From assembly GCA_947479815.1 (NCBI GenBank), contig CANKAT010000008.1, forward strand, positions 1-64,000: a DNA stretch of 64,000 nt. Reading direction: 5' to 3'. The DNA comes from Sphingobacteriaceae bacterium (GTDB lineage: Bacteria > Bacteroidota > Bacteroidia > Sphingobacteriales > Sphingobacteriaceae). Of this stretch, positions 9,036 through 18,504 are shown in pieces; position 1 is the stretch's first letter, and each line of letters opens with the position of its first letter. The notes under the pieces are model-generated. The model was not told where the DNA came from. It ran no database searches and saw only the letters and a list, made by a program, of their open reading frames with translations. The position numbers and the translations under genes are program-made.

Positions 9036-10478
9036 ATGAAAAAACAAGCAATTTTATTATCCTTAGCTGTTGCAATTTTTACAACAGCTTGTAAAAAAAG
9101 TACAGTTGATGATACTAATGACACTATTATTGTGGCACCCGTTAGTACTACAGTAGAGGTTAAAGTAGATATTACAGCAAACACTACTTGGACTGCAGAT
9201 AAAATATATTTGCTAAAAGGGATCATTAACATTACCAGTGGTGCAACTTTAACAATCCAGCCGGGAACTTTAATAAAAGGAGATAAGGCTACCAAAGGAA
9301 CTATTGTAGTGAATAGAGGAGGTAAAATTCTAGCCATTGGTGCAGTAGATAAACCAATTGTTTTTACCTCTAATCAGGCGGTTGGCGCTCGTGCAGCAGG
9401 TGATTGGGGTGGAATCGTAATATTAGGTAACGCTCCGAATAACCAGGGAACAAATCAGGGTATTGAGGGTATTCCAACAGATGCATCAGGTAAAGCTTCT
9501 TACGGTGGTACTGATCCAGCCGATAATTCAGGAACATTGAAATATGTTCGTATTGAGTTTGCTGGTGTTCCATTATCTCCTGATAATGAAATTAACGGAT
9601 TAACATTAGGTTCAGTTGGTTCAGGTACAACACTTGATTATATTCAGGTAACACGTTCCGGTGATGATGCCTTTGAATTTTTCGGGGGTACAGTTAATGC
9701 TAAACACCTATTAGCAATTGGAACTTTGGATGATGATTTTGACACGGATTTTGGGTATGCAGGTAAAATTCAGTTTGCATTAGCTCAACGCTATTTGACC
9801 ATTGCCGATGTTTCTGGATCAAATGGATTTGAATCTGATAATGATGGGTCAGGTTCTGTGAAAACGCCTTTAACAAGTGCAATATTTAGTAATGTTACCG
9901 TGATTGGCCCTCTTTCATCAGCAAGTATGACTGGATTTAATGCTAATTATCAGCATGCAGTTCAAATTAGAAGAAATTCATCGATCAGTATATTAAACTC
10001 CATATTTACAGGATACACTGAAGGTATTTACATTGACGATTCAAAAGTTGCGGTTGCAAAATCAACTTCAGCTAATTACCTATCAGGAAGCCTTGTTTTT
10101 CAAAACAATCTAGTTTTTGGTACAAACTCTAAGAGTAATGAGGTAAAAGGTGAAAATAAAGCAGATTTTGAAACAGCACTGCGTGCTGCCAATACATTTA
10201 CTGCAGCATCATATGCTGATGCACTTATAACCTCTCCATATAAATACCCTGCAGATATTATTGCTTCCTCATCTGGCAAACAAGGGCTTCCAAATTTTAC
10301 AGGTTTAACTGGCTCAGCTTCTCTAACTGGTGCTCTATTTACCAATGCTAAAGTAACAGACTCATTCTTTGAAAAAGTTGCTTATCGTGGAGCTTTTGAT
10401 ACAGTTGACTGGACTACAGGATGGGCTAACTTTGATCCTCAGGTCCTTCCTTATGATGCTCCAGGTAAGGTAAAATAA
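9036..10478 (+). CDS. Secreted lipoprotein, probable beta-helix repeat protein
   Basis: Signal peptide with lipobox (AVAIFTTACKK). Repetitive ITSGATLTIQPGTLIKGDKATKGTIVVNRGGKILAIG segment. Adjacent to the TonB receptor. Confidence 0.8.
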   Translation: MKKQAILLSLAVAIFTTACKKSTVDDTNDTIIVAPVSTTVEVKVDITANTTWTADKIYLLKGIINITSGATLTIQPGTLIKGDKATKGTIVVNRGGKILAIGAVDKPIVFTSNQAVGARAAGDWGGIVILGNAPNNQGTNQGIEGIPTDASGKASYGGTDPADNSGTLKYVRIEFAGVPLSPDNEINGLTLGSVGSGTTLDYIQVTRSGDDAFEFFGGTVNAKHLLAIGTLDDDFDTDFGYAGKIQFALAQRYLTIADVSGSNGFESDNDGSGSVKTPLTSAIFSNVTVIGPLSSASMTGFNANYQHAVQIRRNSSISILNSIFTGYTEGIYIDDSKVAVAKSTSANYLSGSLVFQNNLVFGTNSKSNEVKGENKADFETALRAANTFTAASYADALITSPYKYPADIIASSSGKQGLPNFTGLTGSASLTGALFTNAKVTDSFFEKVAYRGAFDTVDWTTGWANFDPQVLPYDAPGKVK

Positions 10479-10500
10479 TAATCAACACAACGATATTTGA

Positions 10501-10533
10501 AAGCATCCTGTTCAACCACAGGGTGCTTTTTTT
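10501..10533 (+). terminator. Rho-independent terminator
   Basis: AAGCATCCTG-ttcaacca-CAGGGTGCTT followed by T-run. Confidence 0.8.
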
Positions 10534-10552
10534 ATATGCTTAGATTTTTTGT

Positions 10553-11767
10553 TTATTGTTTTCCGTTCAAAGGATTATAGCTGTAAACTACTTCGTAATT
10601 TATATGCTGTAGTTGAGCCGAAATTTGTCCGATTCTCAAATCCTGATTTTGTGGTGTTGGCTCACAAACTGAATATTTTGCGCCATTATACATAATCGAT
10701 TTTCCAATTGGTTTGTCAAACTGTACCGCCATACTAATATGAGTAGGGTAGAGCAATGCGATCATCGGGAGGTTATAAATTTCCTTTACCAGATAGAAAA
10801 ATAGTGCTGCACGGTCGTCACAATCACTATATTTAGAGAATAAGGTTTGCTCAGGTGATAAACGCTTCTCTTTTCCAAAATTATTTTCATCATCCTGATA
10901 TAAAAAAGCATAGCGTGTAAATCGCATTAAATAATCAATTCCTTTTTTCTGTCCCATGCTCGATACATTCTTTTTCAGCATCGGAATTAATGAGTGGTAT
11001 GTTTCATGACTTAACGGTATGTTAAAGTAAGACTCAAAATCAACTCCGGGATAATTTTTGAAGATATTTTCAACTTCTGAGTTTAATTTAACTTGGAAGT
11101 GATAGGCTTTTTGTCGGTAGTTGAACTGTATTTCTTTTTCGCTGTAGGATTCAGGCTTAAAATCGGGCATTCGAGTAACTTTATAGGAGAATGCATGTAC
11201 ACCCTCGGCGATAATTACATTAACAGGATAAACTTTGTCCTTTTCAAAATCTACCTTGCCATAATCATGGTAGTTTAAACACATGTACTTTTTGCCTTCT
11301 ATATTCAAAAAGGGTATGTCATTGATGTTTTCATCATTCCTAACATAAAATATCAATCGATTATTCCCGATAGATAATCGGGCATCATACCCTGATTTAC
11401 TGAGTAAAAACCATTTATACAAAGTGTAACGATGGTAATTTTCTGCTTTAGGACTTATCTCTTGGGCAGTTTTGCGTATTAATTGATAGTATATCCAATC
11501 ATTTAATTGGTGTTTTTCTTTATAGGCTAAAAGCGAGGCCAGTAGTGGCTGATAATCACTTTGATTTAGTTTCTTGTAGAAATTTGAGATTGATTCAGGT
11601 GTAAGTTCTTCAGTAAAAGAAATTTTGGAAGTTTCGTTTAACTCAAAATTGAAGGTTCCATTATAAAATTCAATGCTGAAATTATCGGCAAATACATTAA
11701 CAGTTGATAAACAAAATGTGAATATCAATGACAATTTTATGCTGAAAATAGCTATCTGAGACCTCAA
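10553..11767 (-). CDS. Secreted hypothetical protein, possible transglutaminase-like core
   Basis: Signal peptide (IKLSLIFTFCLSTVNVFA). C-terminal KYSDCDDRAALFFYLVKEIYNLPMIALLYPTHISMAV resembles a Cys-His-Asp transglutaminase-like fold. TTG start. Confidence 0.7.
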   Translation of the reverse strand: MRSQIAIFSIKLSLIFTFCLSTVNVFADNFSIEFYNGTFNFELNETSKISFTEELTPESISNFYKKLNQSDYQPLLASLLAYKEKHQLNDWIYYQLIRKTAQEISPKAENYHRYTLYKWFLLSKSGYDARLSIGNNRLIFYVRNDENINDIPFLNIEGKKYMCLNYHDYGKVDFEKDKVYPVNVIIAEGVHAFSYKVTRMPDFKPESYSEKEIQFNYRQKAYHFQVKLNSEVENIFKNYPGVDFESYFNIPLSHETYHSLIPMLKKNVSSMGQKKGIDYLMRFTRYAFLYQDDENNFGKEKRLSPEQTLFSKYSDCDDRAALFFYLVKEIYNLPMIALLYPTHISMAVQFDKPIGKSIMYNGAKYSVCEPTPQNQDLRIGQISAQLQHINYEVVYSYNPLNGKQ

Positions 11768-11778
11768 TTTTTAATTAC

Positions 11779-11817
11779 TTAACATTAAATTAACATTAAA
11801 ATTATGTTAAGGTAACA
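11779..11817. promoter_or_regulatory. 11-bp-phased TTAACA repeats
   Basis: TTAACA 11779, TTAACA 11790, GTAACA 11812; TGTTAA 11805 on the same side. Confidence 0.35.
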
Positions 11818-11825
11818 TAAAATAA

Positions 11826-12020
11826 TTAAACCTGGATATTTTTTCCTAATTTTTTAAGTATTTCATTTGGGATTGTTTCAATATCTAGTATTAGAAATCC
11901 ATCCAAACTATCCGAGAATTTTGGATCAATGTCTAAATTTAATGAACCAACATCTTTCTGAATTTTCAAAAGGCTTAAATGCAATAAGCTTGGAATCTTT
12001 TTAATTAGGACATTATTCAT
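11826..12020 (-). CDS. Small hypothetical protein (64 aa)
   Basis: Only ORF in a 440-bp gap; plausible composition but no recognised family. Confidence 0.35.
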   Translation of the reverse strand: MNNVLIKKIPSLLHLSLLKIQKDVGSLNLDIDPKFSDSLDGFLILDIETIPNEILKKLGKNIQV

Positions 12021-12209
12021 TAGTTATGAATTTGGCCTAATAAAGTAAATGAGCGATCTCATGTTCAATTTTTCGAGATGCAAAATCCGATATTTACTAT
12101 ATCTTTATGTTAAATCTGTCTCTGTAAAGATCCCCCCAGTGCCGTAATTTCTATCACGGTATTCCAAAGAACAGCTGTTTTTTTTATTGTTTAATACTAA
12201 TTCAAAACA

Positions 12210-13130
12210 ATGCGGGGTTATACAAATTCTATACGATCATTTTTTAATTTTTCTAAAAAAGAGTTGAATGGCATATTCTTTCTTTTTCTGCTTATTCTTA
12301 TCATTCTGGCTGGCCCTTGGTTTTATCGTAAGCTAAGCAAACAGCAGGTTTATGATCTTGAAACATTTAAACTTGAGGCATCTAATTTTAAACATTCAGG
12401 GATTCGGGTTTTTAAATTAAATGAAAAAAAAGAAGCACTCAAGGCAGAATATTTTGAATTTGATCCGAATAGTATTGGCCAAAAGGAATGGAAAAAATTG
12501 GGTTTTTCCATAAAGCAGATCAGGGTAATCAATAATTATATAGCTAAAGGAGGCAAATTCTATAAGAAAGAAGATCTAAAAAAAATTTATTCAATTTCAG
12601 AAACTCAGTATGCTTTGGTGGAACCTTATATCCGCATTGCTGCAACTTATACTTCTAATAAATTTGTAAAGGATGAAAAGCAGGGAAAATCTGCAACATT
12701 TAATAATCGAATTCCTTTGCCACTTCTTGAGCTAAATTCGGCTGATTCATTATCGCTATTAAACGTGCGGGGTATTGGCCCAGCCTTTGCTTCCAGAATT
12801 ATTCGATTCAGAGATCGCTTGGGTGGTTTTTATACCAAGGAGCAACTGAAAGAAGTTTATGGCCTAGACTCGCTTAAATATTCTCAGATTCAAGGGCGGT
12901 TTTCAATTGACGCTGGGCTTATTCAAAAAATAAACCTTAATACAGCAGGCTTTGAACAGCTTAAAAAACATCCCTACTTAACCTATAAACAAATGAATGC
13001 TATTCTTCAATATCGACAGCAGCATGGTTATTTCCAATCAATTGAAGATTTAAATAAGGTAGCTATCTTGAATAAAGAAATAATCCGTAAAATTGAGCCA
13101 TACTTTACATTTTTGCCCCATGATCAGTAA
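12210..13130 (+). CDS. ComEA-like helix-hairpin-helix DNA-binding protein with N-terminal TM
   Basis: Repeated HhH segments: LELNSADSLSLLNVRGIGPAFASRIIRFRDRLGGF and INLNTAGFEQLKKHPYLTYKQMNAILQYRQQHG. Confidence 0.88.
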   Translation: MRGYTNSIRSFFNFSKKELNGIFFLFLLILIILAGPWFYRKLSKQQVYDLETFKLEASNFKHSGIRVFKLNEKKEALKAEYFEFDPNSIGQKEWKKLGFSIKQIRVINNYIAKGGKFYKKEDLKKIYSISETQYALVEPYIRIAATYTSNKFVKDEKQGKSATFNNRIPLPLLELNSADSLSLLNVRGIGPAFASRIIRFRDRLGGFYTKEQLKEVYGLDSLKYSQIQGRFSIDAGLIQKINLNTAGFEQLKKHPYLTYKQMNAILQYRQQHGYFQSIEDLNKVAILNKEIIRKIEPYFTFLPHDQ

Positions 13131-13650
13131 GGAACTTGATTTTGCTATTCGCGATATAGCCGATTTTCCAAAGCCTGGAATATTATTTAAGGATATAACT
13201 CCCATACTAAAAGACGCTAAATTATGTACATCCGTAATCGATGAGTTTGTTAGGCAATTGAATGGTATCGAAATAGATGTAGTTGCCGGAATTGAGAGCC
13301 GAGGATTTTTATTTGGTTTAATGCTTGCAAACAGATTGAAAATACCATTTGTACCTATTCGCAAAAAGGGAAAACTACCATTTAAGACAGTAGAGGAGCC
13401 TTGTGAATTAGAATATGGCTCAGCTATTCTTGAACTCCATGAAGATGCTATTACACCTGGTCAACGGGTATTGATTCATGATGATCTGCTGGCTACTGGC
13501 GGTACCGTTAGTGCGGCCACCCGACTGGTTCAAAAGCTTGATGGGTTTGTGGCCGCTTATGCTTTTGTAATAAGTCTTGATTTTTTGAATGCCAATGATA
13601 AACTCAAAAAAGTAACTCCCAATATTTTTTCCCTTGTATCTTATAAATGA
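13120..13650 (+). CDS. apt: Adenine phosphoribosyltransferase
   Basis: MISKELDFAIRDIADFPKPGILFKDITPIL; AGIESRGFLFG; PRPP loop VLIHDDLLATGGT. Start placed at 13120, overlapping the upstream stop by 11 nt. Confidence 0.95.
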   Translation: MISKELDFAIRDIADFPKPGILFKDITPILKDAKLCTSVIDEFVRQLNGIEIDVVAGIESRGFLFGLMLANRLKIPFVPIRKKGKLPFKTVEEPCELEYGSAILELHEDAITPGQRVLIHDDLLATGGTVSAATRLVQKLDGFVAAYAFVISLDFLNANDKLKKVTPNIFSLVSYK

Positions 13651-13795
13651 CCAATATCTTGCTACCTGGACACATAATCTCAATCAAATTCTAGCGCTGA
13701 ATTTATGATTAGATGTTTAAGGAGTAAAAATGATTGCTTTGTTAAGCTAGTTATTTAGGGGGCATCTGTTTAAATTAAACCCTGTTCTCATTATT

Positions 13796-13822
13796 TTTTA
13801 TTCCAATATCATTGGAATAAAA
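13796..13822. promoter_or_regulatory. Perfect 12-bp-arm dyad at the rpsU promoter
   Basis: TTTTATTCCAAT-ATC-ATTGGAATAAAA, overlapping the putative -33 TTG (13812-13814). Confidence 0.6.
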
Positions 13823-13838
13823 TTTTATTGTACATTTG
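13812..13838 (+). promoter_or_regulatory. Promoter for rpsU
   Basis: TTG 13812-13814, 16-bp spacer, TACATTTG 13831-13838. Confidence 0.6.
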
Positions 13839-13871
13839 CAATCCAAAACCGAAAGGGGGTATCTGTATATT

Positions 13872-14063
13872 ATGATCATAATTAATGTAAAAGACGGCGA
13901 ATCATTGGATAAAGCACTTAAGCGCTTTAAAAAGAAATTCGAAAAAACCGGCGTGTTGAGAGAACTTCGCAGCCGTCAGGCCTACGAGAAAAAATCTATC
14001 ACCCGTCGTACGCAAGTTAAAAAAGCTATTTACAAGCAGGGATTAAACATAGAAACTGTTTAA
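13872..14063 (+). CDS. rpsU: 30S ribosomal protein S21
   Basis: MIIINVKDGESLDKALKRFKKKFEKTGVLRELRSRQAYEKKS; start reassigned to the internal ATG at 13872. Confidence 0.95.
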   Translation: MIIINVKDGESLDKALKRFKKKFEKTGVLRELRSRQAYEKKSITRRTQVKKAIYKQGLNIETV

Positions 14064-14129
14064 TTTCATTTTAGCATATAATTTCTAAAACTATTTGTAT
14101 ATTCAAACTATTGGATGTGCAAATAGTTT

Positions 14130-15014
14130 TTGATGTTTATTGAGCGATTTATACGATACCTGCAATTCGAAAAACGGTTTTCTCCCCATACCGTAACTGC
14201 CTATAAAAATGATCTCGATCAGTTTTCTCAATTTATAGTTTCATTTCAATCTGAATTATTGAATGTTACTCATCAGCATGTACGAACATGGATAGTATCA
14301 TTGATGGATGATGGAATTGAAGCCCGAACAATCAATCGTAAAATATCAAGCCTCCGTTCGTTTTACAAATTTCTTCAACGTGAAGATCTGATTGGAAATA
14401 GTCCAATGATCTATGTTAGAGCTCCTAAGATTCCTAAAAGACTACCTATAGTTATCACTGAACAGAAGATGGATAATCTTCTTGATGCTCAGGATGTATT
14501 TAGCAATGATTTTCAGGGAATACGTGATCGTTTAATAGTAGAGCTCTTATATGGAACCGGAATGCGTCTTTCTGAGCTTGTAAACCTCTCTGACCATGAT
14601 ATAAATGTATATGAGCAACAAATTAAGGTTTTAGGTAAGCGAAATAAGGAAAGGATCATTCCAATCAGTAACTCTTTGACAAAATTGATAGGCGATTATC
14701 AGCTTCATAAATTAAATCAAAATTTTGATACCAAATCATCTGCTTTGATCGTTACTAACCAAGGAAATAAGGTGTACGCAAAATTTGTTTACCGAACAGT
14801 TAATTTAGTTTTATCATTTATTTCAACTCATGATAAAAAAAGTCCGCATATTTTGAGGCATAGTTTCGCAACCTCATTGTTAAACAGAGGAGCAGACTTG
14901 AATGCAATCAAAGAGTTATTAGGTCATTCAAGTTTGGCAGCAACACAGGTTTATACTCACAATTCTGTAGAAAAACTAAAATCAATTTATAAACAGGCTC
15001 ATCCTAAAGCCTAG
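14130..15014 (+). CDS. xerC: Tyrosine recombinase XerC-type
   Basis: SAM-like N-terminal domain; catalytic LYGTGMRLSEL, HILRHSFATSLLNRGADLNAIKELLGHSSLAATQVYTH. Confidence 0.9.
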   Translation: MMFIERFIRYLQFEKRFSPHTVTAYKNDLDQFSQFIVSFQSELLNVTHQHVRTWIVSLMDDGIEARTINRKISSLRSFYKFLQREDLIGNSPMIYVRAPKIPKRLPIVITEQKMDNLLDAQDVFSNDFQGIRDRLIVELLYGTGMRLSELVNLSDHDINVYEQQIKVLGKRNKERIIPISNSLTKLIGDYQLHKLNQNFDTKSSALIVTNQGNKVYAKFVYRTVNLVLSFISTHDKKSPHILRHSFATSLLNRGADLNAIKELLGHSSLAATQVYTHNSVEKLKSIYKQAHPKA

Positions 15015-15108
15015 CGCTAATGAAAAGGGTTGGGAGATTGTGATATTACTACGGATTAAGCTACGATCTTATAAGTGATTAGATTATTTTTTTTTAAAGG
15101 GAGGTATT

Positions 15109-15420
15109 ATGAAAATCAGGGTGCAATCAATCCATTTTACAGCTGACGTTAAGTTGTTGGATTTTATTCAGAAGAAGGCAGACAAGCTTGATCAGTTTTT
15201 CGATCAGATTATTAGTGGAGAAGTTTACCTTAAATTAGAAAAAACGGATGATGAAGCAAATAAGATAACTGAAATTAAATTATTGATCCCTGGGAATGAT
15301 CTTTTTGCAAAAGAGCAATGTAAAACTTTTGAAGAAGCAACTGACAAGGCAATGGATTCACTCAAGCGTCAGCTTGATAAACGTAAAGAAAAATTACGAT
15401 TCAATACGAATAATCTTTAG
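15109..15420 (+). CDS. hpf: Ribosome hibernation-promoting factor, HPF/YfiA family
   Basis: MKIRVQSIHFTADVKLLDFIQKKADKLDQFFD...EEATDKAMDSLKRQLDKRKEK. Confidence 0.88.
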   Translation: MKIRVQSIHFTADVKLLDFIQKKADKLDQFFDQIISGEVYLKLEKTDDEANKITEIKLLIPGNDLFAKEQCKTFEEATDKAMDSLKRQLDKRKEKLRFNTNNL

Positions 15421-15529
15421 TTGCTAAGCCTATTGGATGAATATTCATATTTTTTCCAATCATAAAAGCCTAGTATTATTTGCTTTTTAGGCAGTCTGAA
15501 TGCCTATCAAATTTTTTTTATAAAAAATT

Positions 15530-15558
15530 TTGTCTAACTCCAAATTTTCGTAGATTTG
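15530..15558 (+). promoter_or_regulatory. Promoter of the tRNA-tuf transcription unit
   Basis: TTG 15530-15532, 18-bp spacer, TAGATTTG 15551-15558. Confidence 0.65.
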
Positions 15559-15644
15559 CAGTCCGTTTCAGAGGGGGGTTGTCTTTACAGGTTATCAATC
15601 ACTGAAAGGGTTGTTCTTTTTTTAAGAATAGGTTTAAACATTTT

Positions 15645-15717
<73 letters not shown>

Positions 15718-15727
15718 CAAAAATGTT

Positions 15728-15808
15728 GGGGGGGTTCCAGAGCGGTCAAATGGGACGGACTGTAAATCCGTTACTTCGGTTTCGAAGGTTCGAATCCTTC
15801 CCCCCCCA
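15728..15808 (+). tRNA. tRNA-Tyr (GTA)
   Basis: Class II (81 nt), GGGGGGG/CCCCCCC acceptor, anticodon loop CTGTAAA, A73. Confidence 0.95.
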
Positions 15809-15822
15809 CAACCGTAGCCAAT

Positions 15823-15917
15823 TACGAATTGGGGAATTGCAAATTACGAATGAACTGCTTATTCGTAATTCGTAATCCGATAGCTATCGGGCCGTAATTC
15901 TTAATTCGTAATTCGTA
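15823..15917. repeat. Heptamer-phased inverted array E (TACGAAT / ATTCGTA) with CCGATAGCTATCGG palindrome
   Basis: Left tacgaat tggggaat tgcaaat tacgaat. Core gaactgctt. Right attcgta attcgta atccgat (agctatcgggccgta) attctta attcgta attcgta. Confidence 0.75.
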
Positions 15918-15926
15918 ATTAAAAAT

Positions 15927-15999
15927 GCGGAAGTAGCTCAGTTGGTAGAGCGATAGCCTTCCAAGCTATAGGTCGCGAGTTCGAACCTCGTCTTCCGCT
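15927..15999 (+). tRNA. tRNA-Gly (TCC)
   Basis: GCGGAAG/CTTCCGC acceptor, anticodon loop CTTCCAA. Confidence 0.95.
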
Positions 16000-16068
16000 C
16001 AAGGGTTTGTTTGCCATTCAAAAGTTTATTAAAAGAACTTTGGGTAGCAAACTTAGAGCAAATAAAAA

Positions 16069-16140
<72 letters not shown>

Positions 16141-16201
16141 CAGTAATGAATTTAAGATTAAAACAATAATAAAATTAACCTAACAATTAGTATAAAACAA
16201 A

Positions 16202-17389
16202 ATGGCAAAAGAAAAATTTGACCGCAGTAAGCCGCATTTAAATATCGGTACTATAGGTCACGTTGACCACGGTAAAACTACACTGACAGCAGCTATAACA
16301 AAAGTGTTATCAGATGCAGGCTTTTCTGAAGCACGTTCATTCGATTCAATTGACTCTGCTCCAGAAGAAAAAGAAAGAGGTATCACTATTAATACTGCAC
16401 ACGTGGAGTATTCAACTGCTACCCGTCACTATGCTCACGTTGACTGTCCAGGTCACGCGGATTATGTGAAGAACATGGTAACAGGTGCTGCTCAAATGGA
16501 TGGTGCTATTATAGTAGTTGCTGCTACTGATGGTCCTATGCCACAAACTCGTGAACACATCCTTCTTGCCCGTCAAGTAGGTGTTCCTTCATTAGTTGTT
16601 TTTATGAATAAAGTTGACATGGTTGACGATCCAGAATTACTTGAATTAGTAGAGATGGAAATTCGTGAACTTTTAAGCTTCTATGAATTCCCTGGTGATG
16701 ATATTCCTGTTATTCAGGGTTCTGCATTGGGAGGTCTTAATGGCGATCCAAAATGGGTTGGCAAAATTATGGAGTTAATGGATGCTGTAGATAGCTACAT
16801 TCCAATTCCTCCACGTTTGACTGAACTTCCTTTCCTAATGCCGGTTGAAGATGTATTCTCAATCACTGGTCGTGGTACTGTAGCAACAGGACGTATCGAA
16901 AGAGGAGTTGTAAACTCAGGTGAAGCAGTTGATATTTTAGGTATGGGTGCTGAAAACTTAAAATCAGTTGTTACTGGTGTTGAGATGTTCCGTAAAATAT
17001 TAGACAGAGGTGAAGCTGGAGATAACGTAGGATTATTATTACGTGGTATTGAGAAAACTGATATCCGTCGTGGTATGGTTATCTGTAAGCCAGGTTCTGT
17101 AACTCCACATACTGATTTCAAAGCTGAGATCTATGTATTGTCAAAAGCAGAAGGTGGACGTCACACTCCATTCTTTAATAAATACCGTCCACAATTCTAT
17201 TTCCGTACAACAGATGTTACTGGTGAGATCACTCTTGCTGATGGAGTAGAAATGGTTATGCCAGGTGATAACGTTACAATCAGTGTAAAACTGATCAACG
17301 CAATCGCAATGGAAAAAGGTCTTCGTTTTGCGATCCGTGAAGGTGGTAGAACTGTAGGTGCCGGACAGGTTACTGAAATTGTAAAATAA
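16202..17389 (+). CDS. tuf: Elongation factor Tu
   Basis: [31 protein letters not shown]. Confidence 0.99.
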   Translation: MAKEKFDRSKPHLNIGTIGHVDHGKTTLTAAITKVLSDAGFSEARSFDSIDSAPEEKERGITINTAHVEYSTATRHYAHVDCPGHADYVKNMVTGAAQMDGAIIVVAATDGPMPQTREHILLARQVGVPSLVVFMNKVDMVDDPELLELVEMEIRELLSFYEFPGDDIPVIQGSALGGLNGDPKWVGKIMELMDAVDSYIPIPPRLTELPFLMPVEDVFSITGRGTVATGRIERGVVNSGEAVDILGMGAENLKSVVTGVEMFRKILDRGEAGDNVGLLLRGIEKTDIRRGMVICKPGSVTPHTDFKAEIYVLSKAEGGRHTPFFNKYRPQFYFRTTDVTGEITLADGVEMVMPGDNVTISVKLINAIAMEKGLRFAIREGGRTVGAGQVTEIVK

Positions 17390-17416
17390 GCAATTTCTTA
17401 TAAAGGTTAATTCGAT

Positions 17417-17447
17417 AACATAAGTCCACATTGTGGACTTATGTTTT
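17417..17447 (+). terminator. Rho-independent terminator/processing hairpin after tuf
   Basis: AACATAAGTCCAC-ATT-GTGGACTTATGTT followed by TT; perfect 13-bp arms. Confidence 0.7.
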
Positions 17448-17508
17448 CTTATAATACACGGGCTTAGTTTACAAGTAATTTTGTGAACCTAGTTATTTTA
17501 TTTATTAA

Positions 17509-17579
17509 ACGGGAATAGTTCAATGGTAGAATAGAGGTCTCCAAAACCTTTGATCAGGGTTCGAATCCTTGTTCCCGTG
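17509..17579 (+). tRNA. tRNA-Trp (CCA)
   Basis: ACGGGAA/TTCCCGT acceptor, anticodon loop CTCCAAA. Confidence 0.95.
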
Positions 17580-17596
17580 CTTACGCTAAATGTAAA

Positions 17597-17791
17597 ATGG
17601 CTAACGTAGTAGAGTTTTTAAAAGAATCATATACAGAAATGACCCAAAAGGTTTCTTGGCCTACTTGGGGAGAATTGCAAAATTCAGCTGTATTAGTATT
17701 AATAGCATCAATAATAATTTCACTTGTGATTTTAGTTATGGATGAAACTGCTGGTAATGCATTAAAGATGTTTTATAAATCTCTGGCATAA
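17597..17791 (+). CDS. secE: Preprotein translocase subunit SecE
   Basis: 64 aa; FLKESYTEMTQKVSWPTWGELQNSAVLVLIASII. Confidence 0.95.
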   Translation: MANVVEFLKESYTEMTQKVSWPTWGELQNSAVLVLIASIIISLVILVMDETAGNALKMFYKSLA

Positions 17792-17800
17792 TTAAAGCAA

Positions 17801-18343
17801 ATGAGCGATCAATTAAAATGGTATGTTGTCAGAGCTGTAAGTGGCAAAGAGAAGAAAGTAAAGCAATACTTAGAGGCTGAAGTTAACCGTCTGGGTATTT
17901 CACATCTTTTACCTCAGGTATTAATCCCAATGGAGAAATATTACCAGATGAAAGATGGTAAGAAGATAGCAAAAGAGCGTAATTTTTATCCTGGTTATGT
18001 ACTAATCGAAGCTGCTTTAGTTGGTGAGTTAGAACATGTAATCAAAGGTATCAATAGCGTTATTGGTTTTCTTGGTGATAAAGGGGGTAATGCTGTTCCA
18101 ATGAGAGCTGCAGAAGTTAACCGGATTCTTGGTAAGGTTGATGAAATGGCTGAACAAGGTGAGTCAATGAATATTTCTTACTACGTTGGTGAAAATGTCA
18201 AAGTAATGGATGGTCCATTCAATGGTTTTACCGGTGTGATTGAAGAGGTAAATGAAGAGAAAAAGAAACTTAAGGTTATGGTTAAGATCTTCGGAAGAAG
18301 AACACCACTTGAGTTAAATTATATGCAAGTTGAGAAAGAGTAG
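17801..18343 (+). CDS. nusG: Transcription termination/antitermination protein NusG
   Basis: [23 protein letters not shown] motif [16 protein letters not shown]. Confidence 0.98.
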   Translation: MSDQLKWYVVRAVSGKEKKVKQYLEAEVNRLGISHLLPQVLIPMEKYYQMKDGKKIAKERNFYPGYVLIEAALVGELEHVIKGINSVIGFLGDKGGNAVPMRAAEVNRILGKVDEMAEQGESMNISYYVGENVKVMDGPFNGFTGVIEEVNEEKKKLKVMVKIFGRRTPLELNYMQVEKE

Positions 18344-18439
18344 TACTTAGTATTTAGTACAAAGTATTGAGATAGAAGGACGTATAAAATATTATCGGTG
18401 GGTTGGTATCTATGTACTATGTACTTTATACTCAATACT
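18342..18439. repeat. Heptamer-phased inverted array D (AGTAnnn / nnnTACT)
   Basis: agtactt agtattt agtacaa agtattg (18342-18369) against atgtact atgtact ttatact caatact (18412-18439); core contains GAAGGAC. Confidence 0.8.
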
Positions 18440-18504
18440 ACAAAAAGTCTTAAATGTTACATAGCTTCCACTACTAACATTGAGTTAAAAACAAATAAAT
18501 AAAA

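Noticed and set aside
11366-11382. CCCGATagataATCGGG inverted repeat
   Set aside because: Lies inside CDS 10553-11767 with only 6-bp arms and a different centre from the CCCGATAGCTATCGGG family; likely chance.
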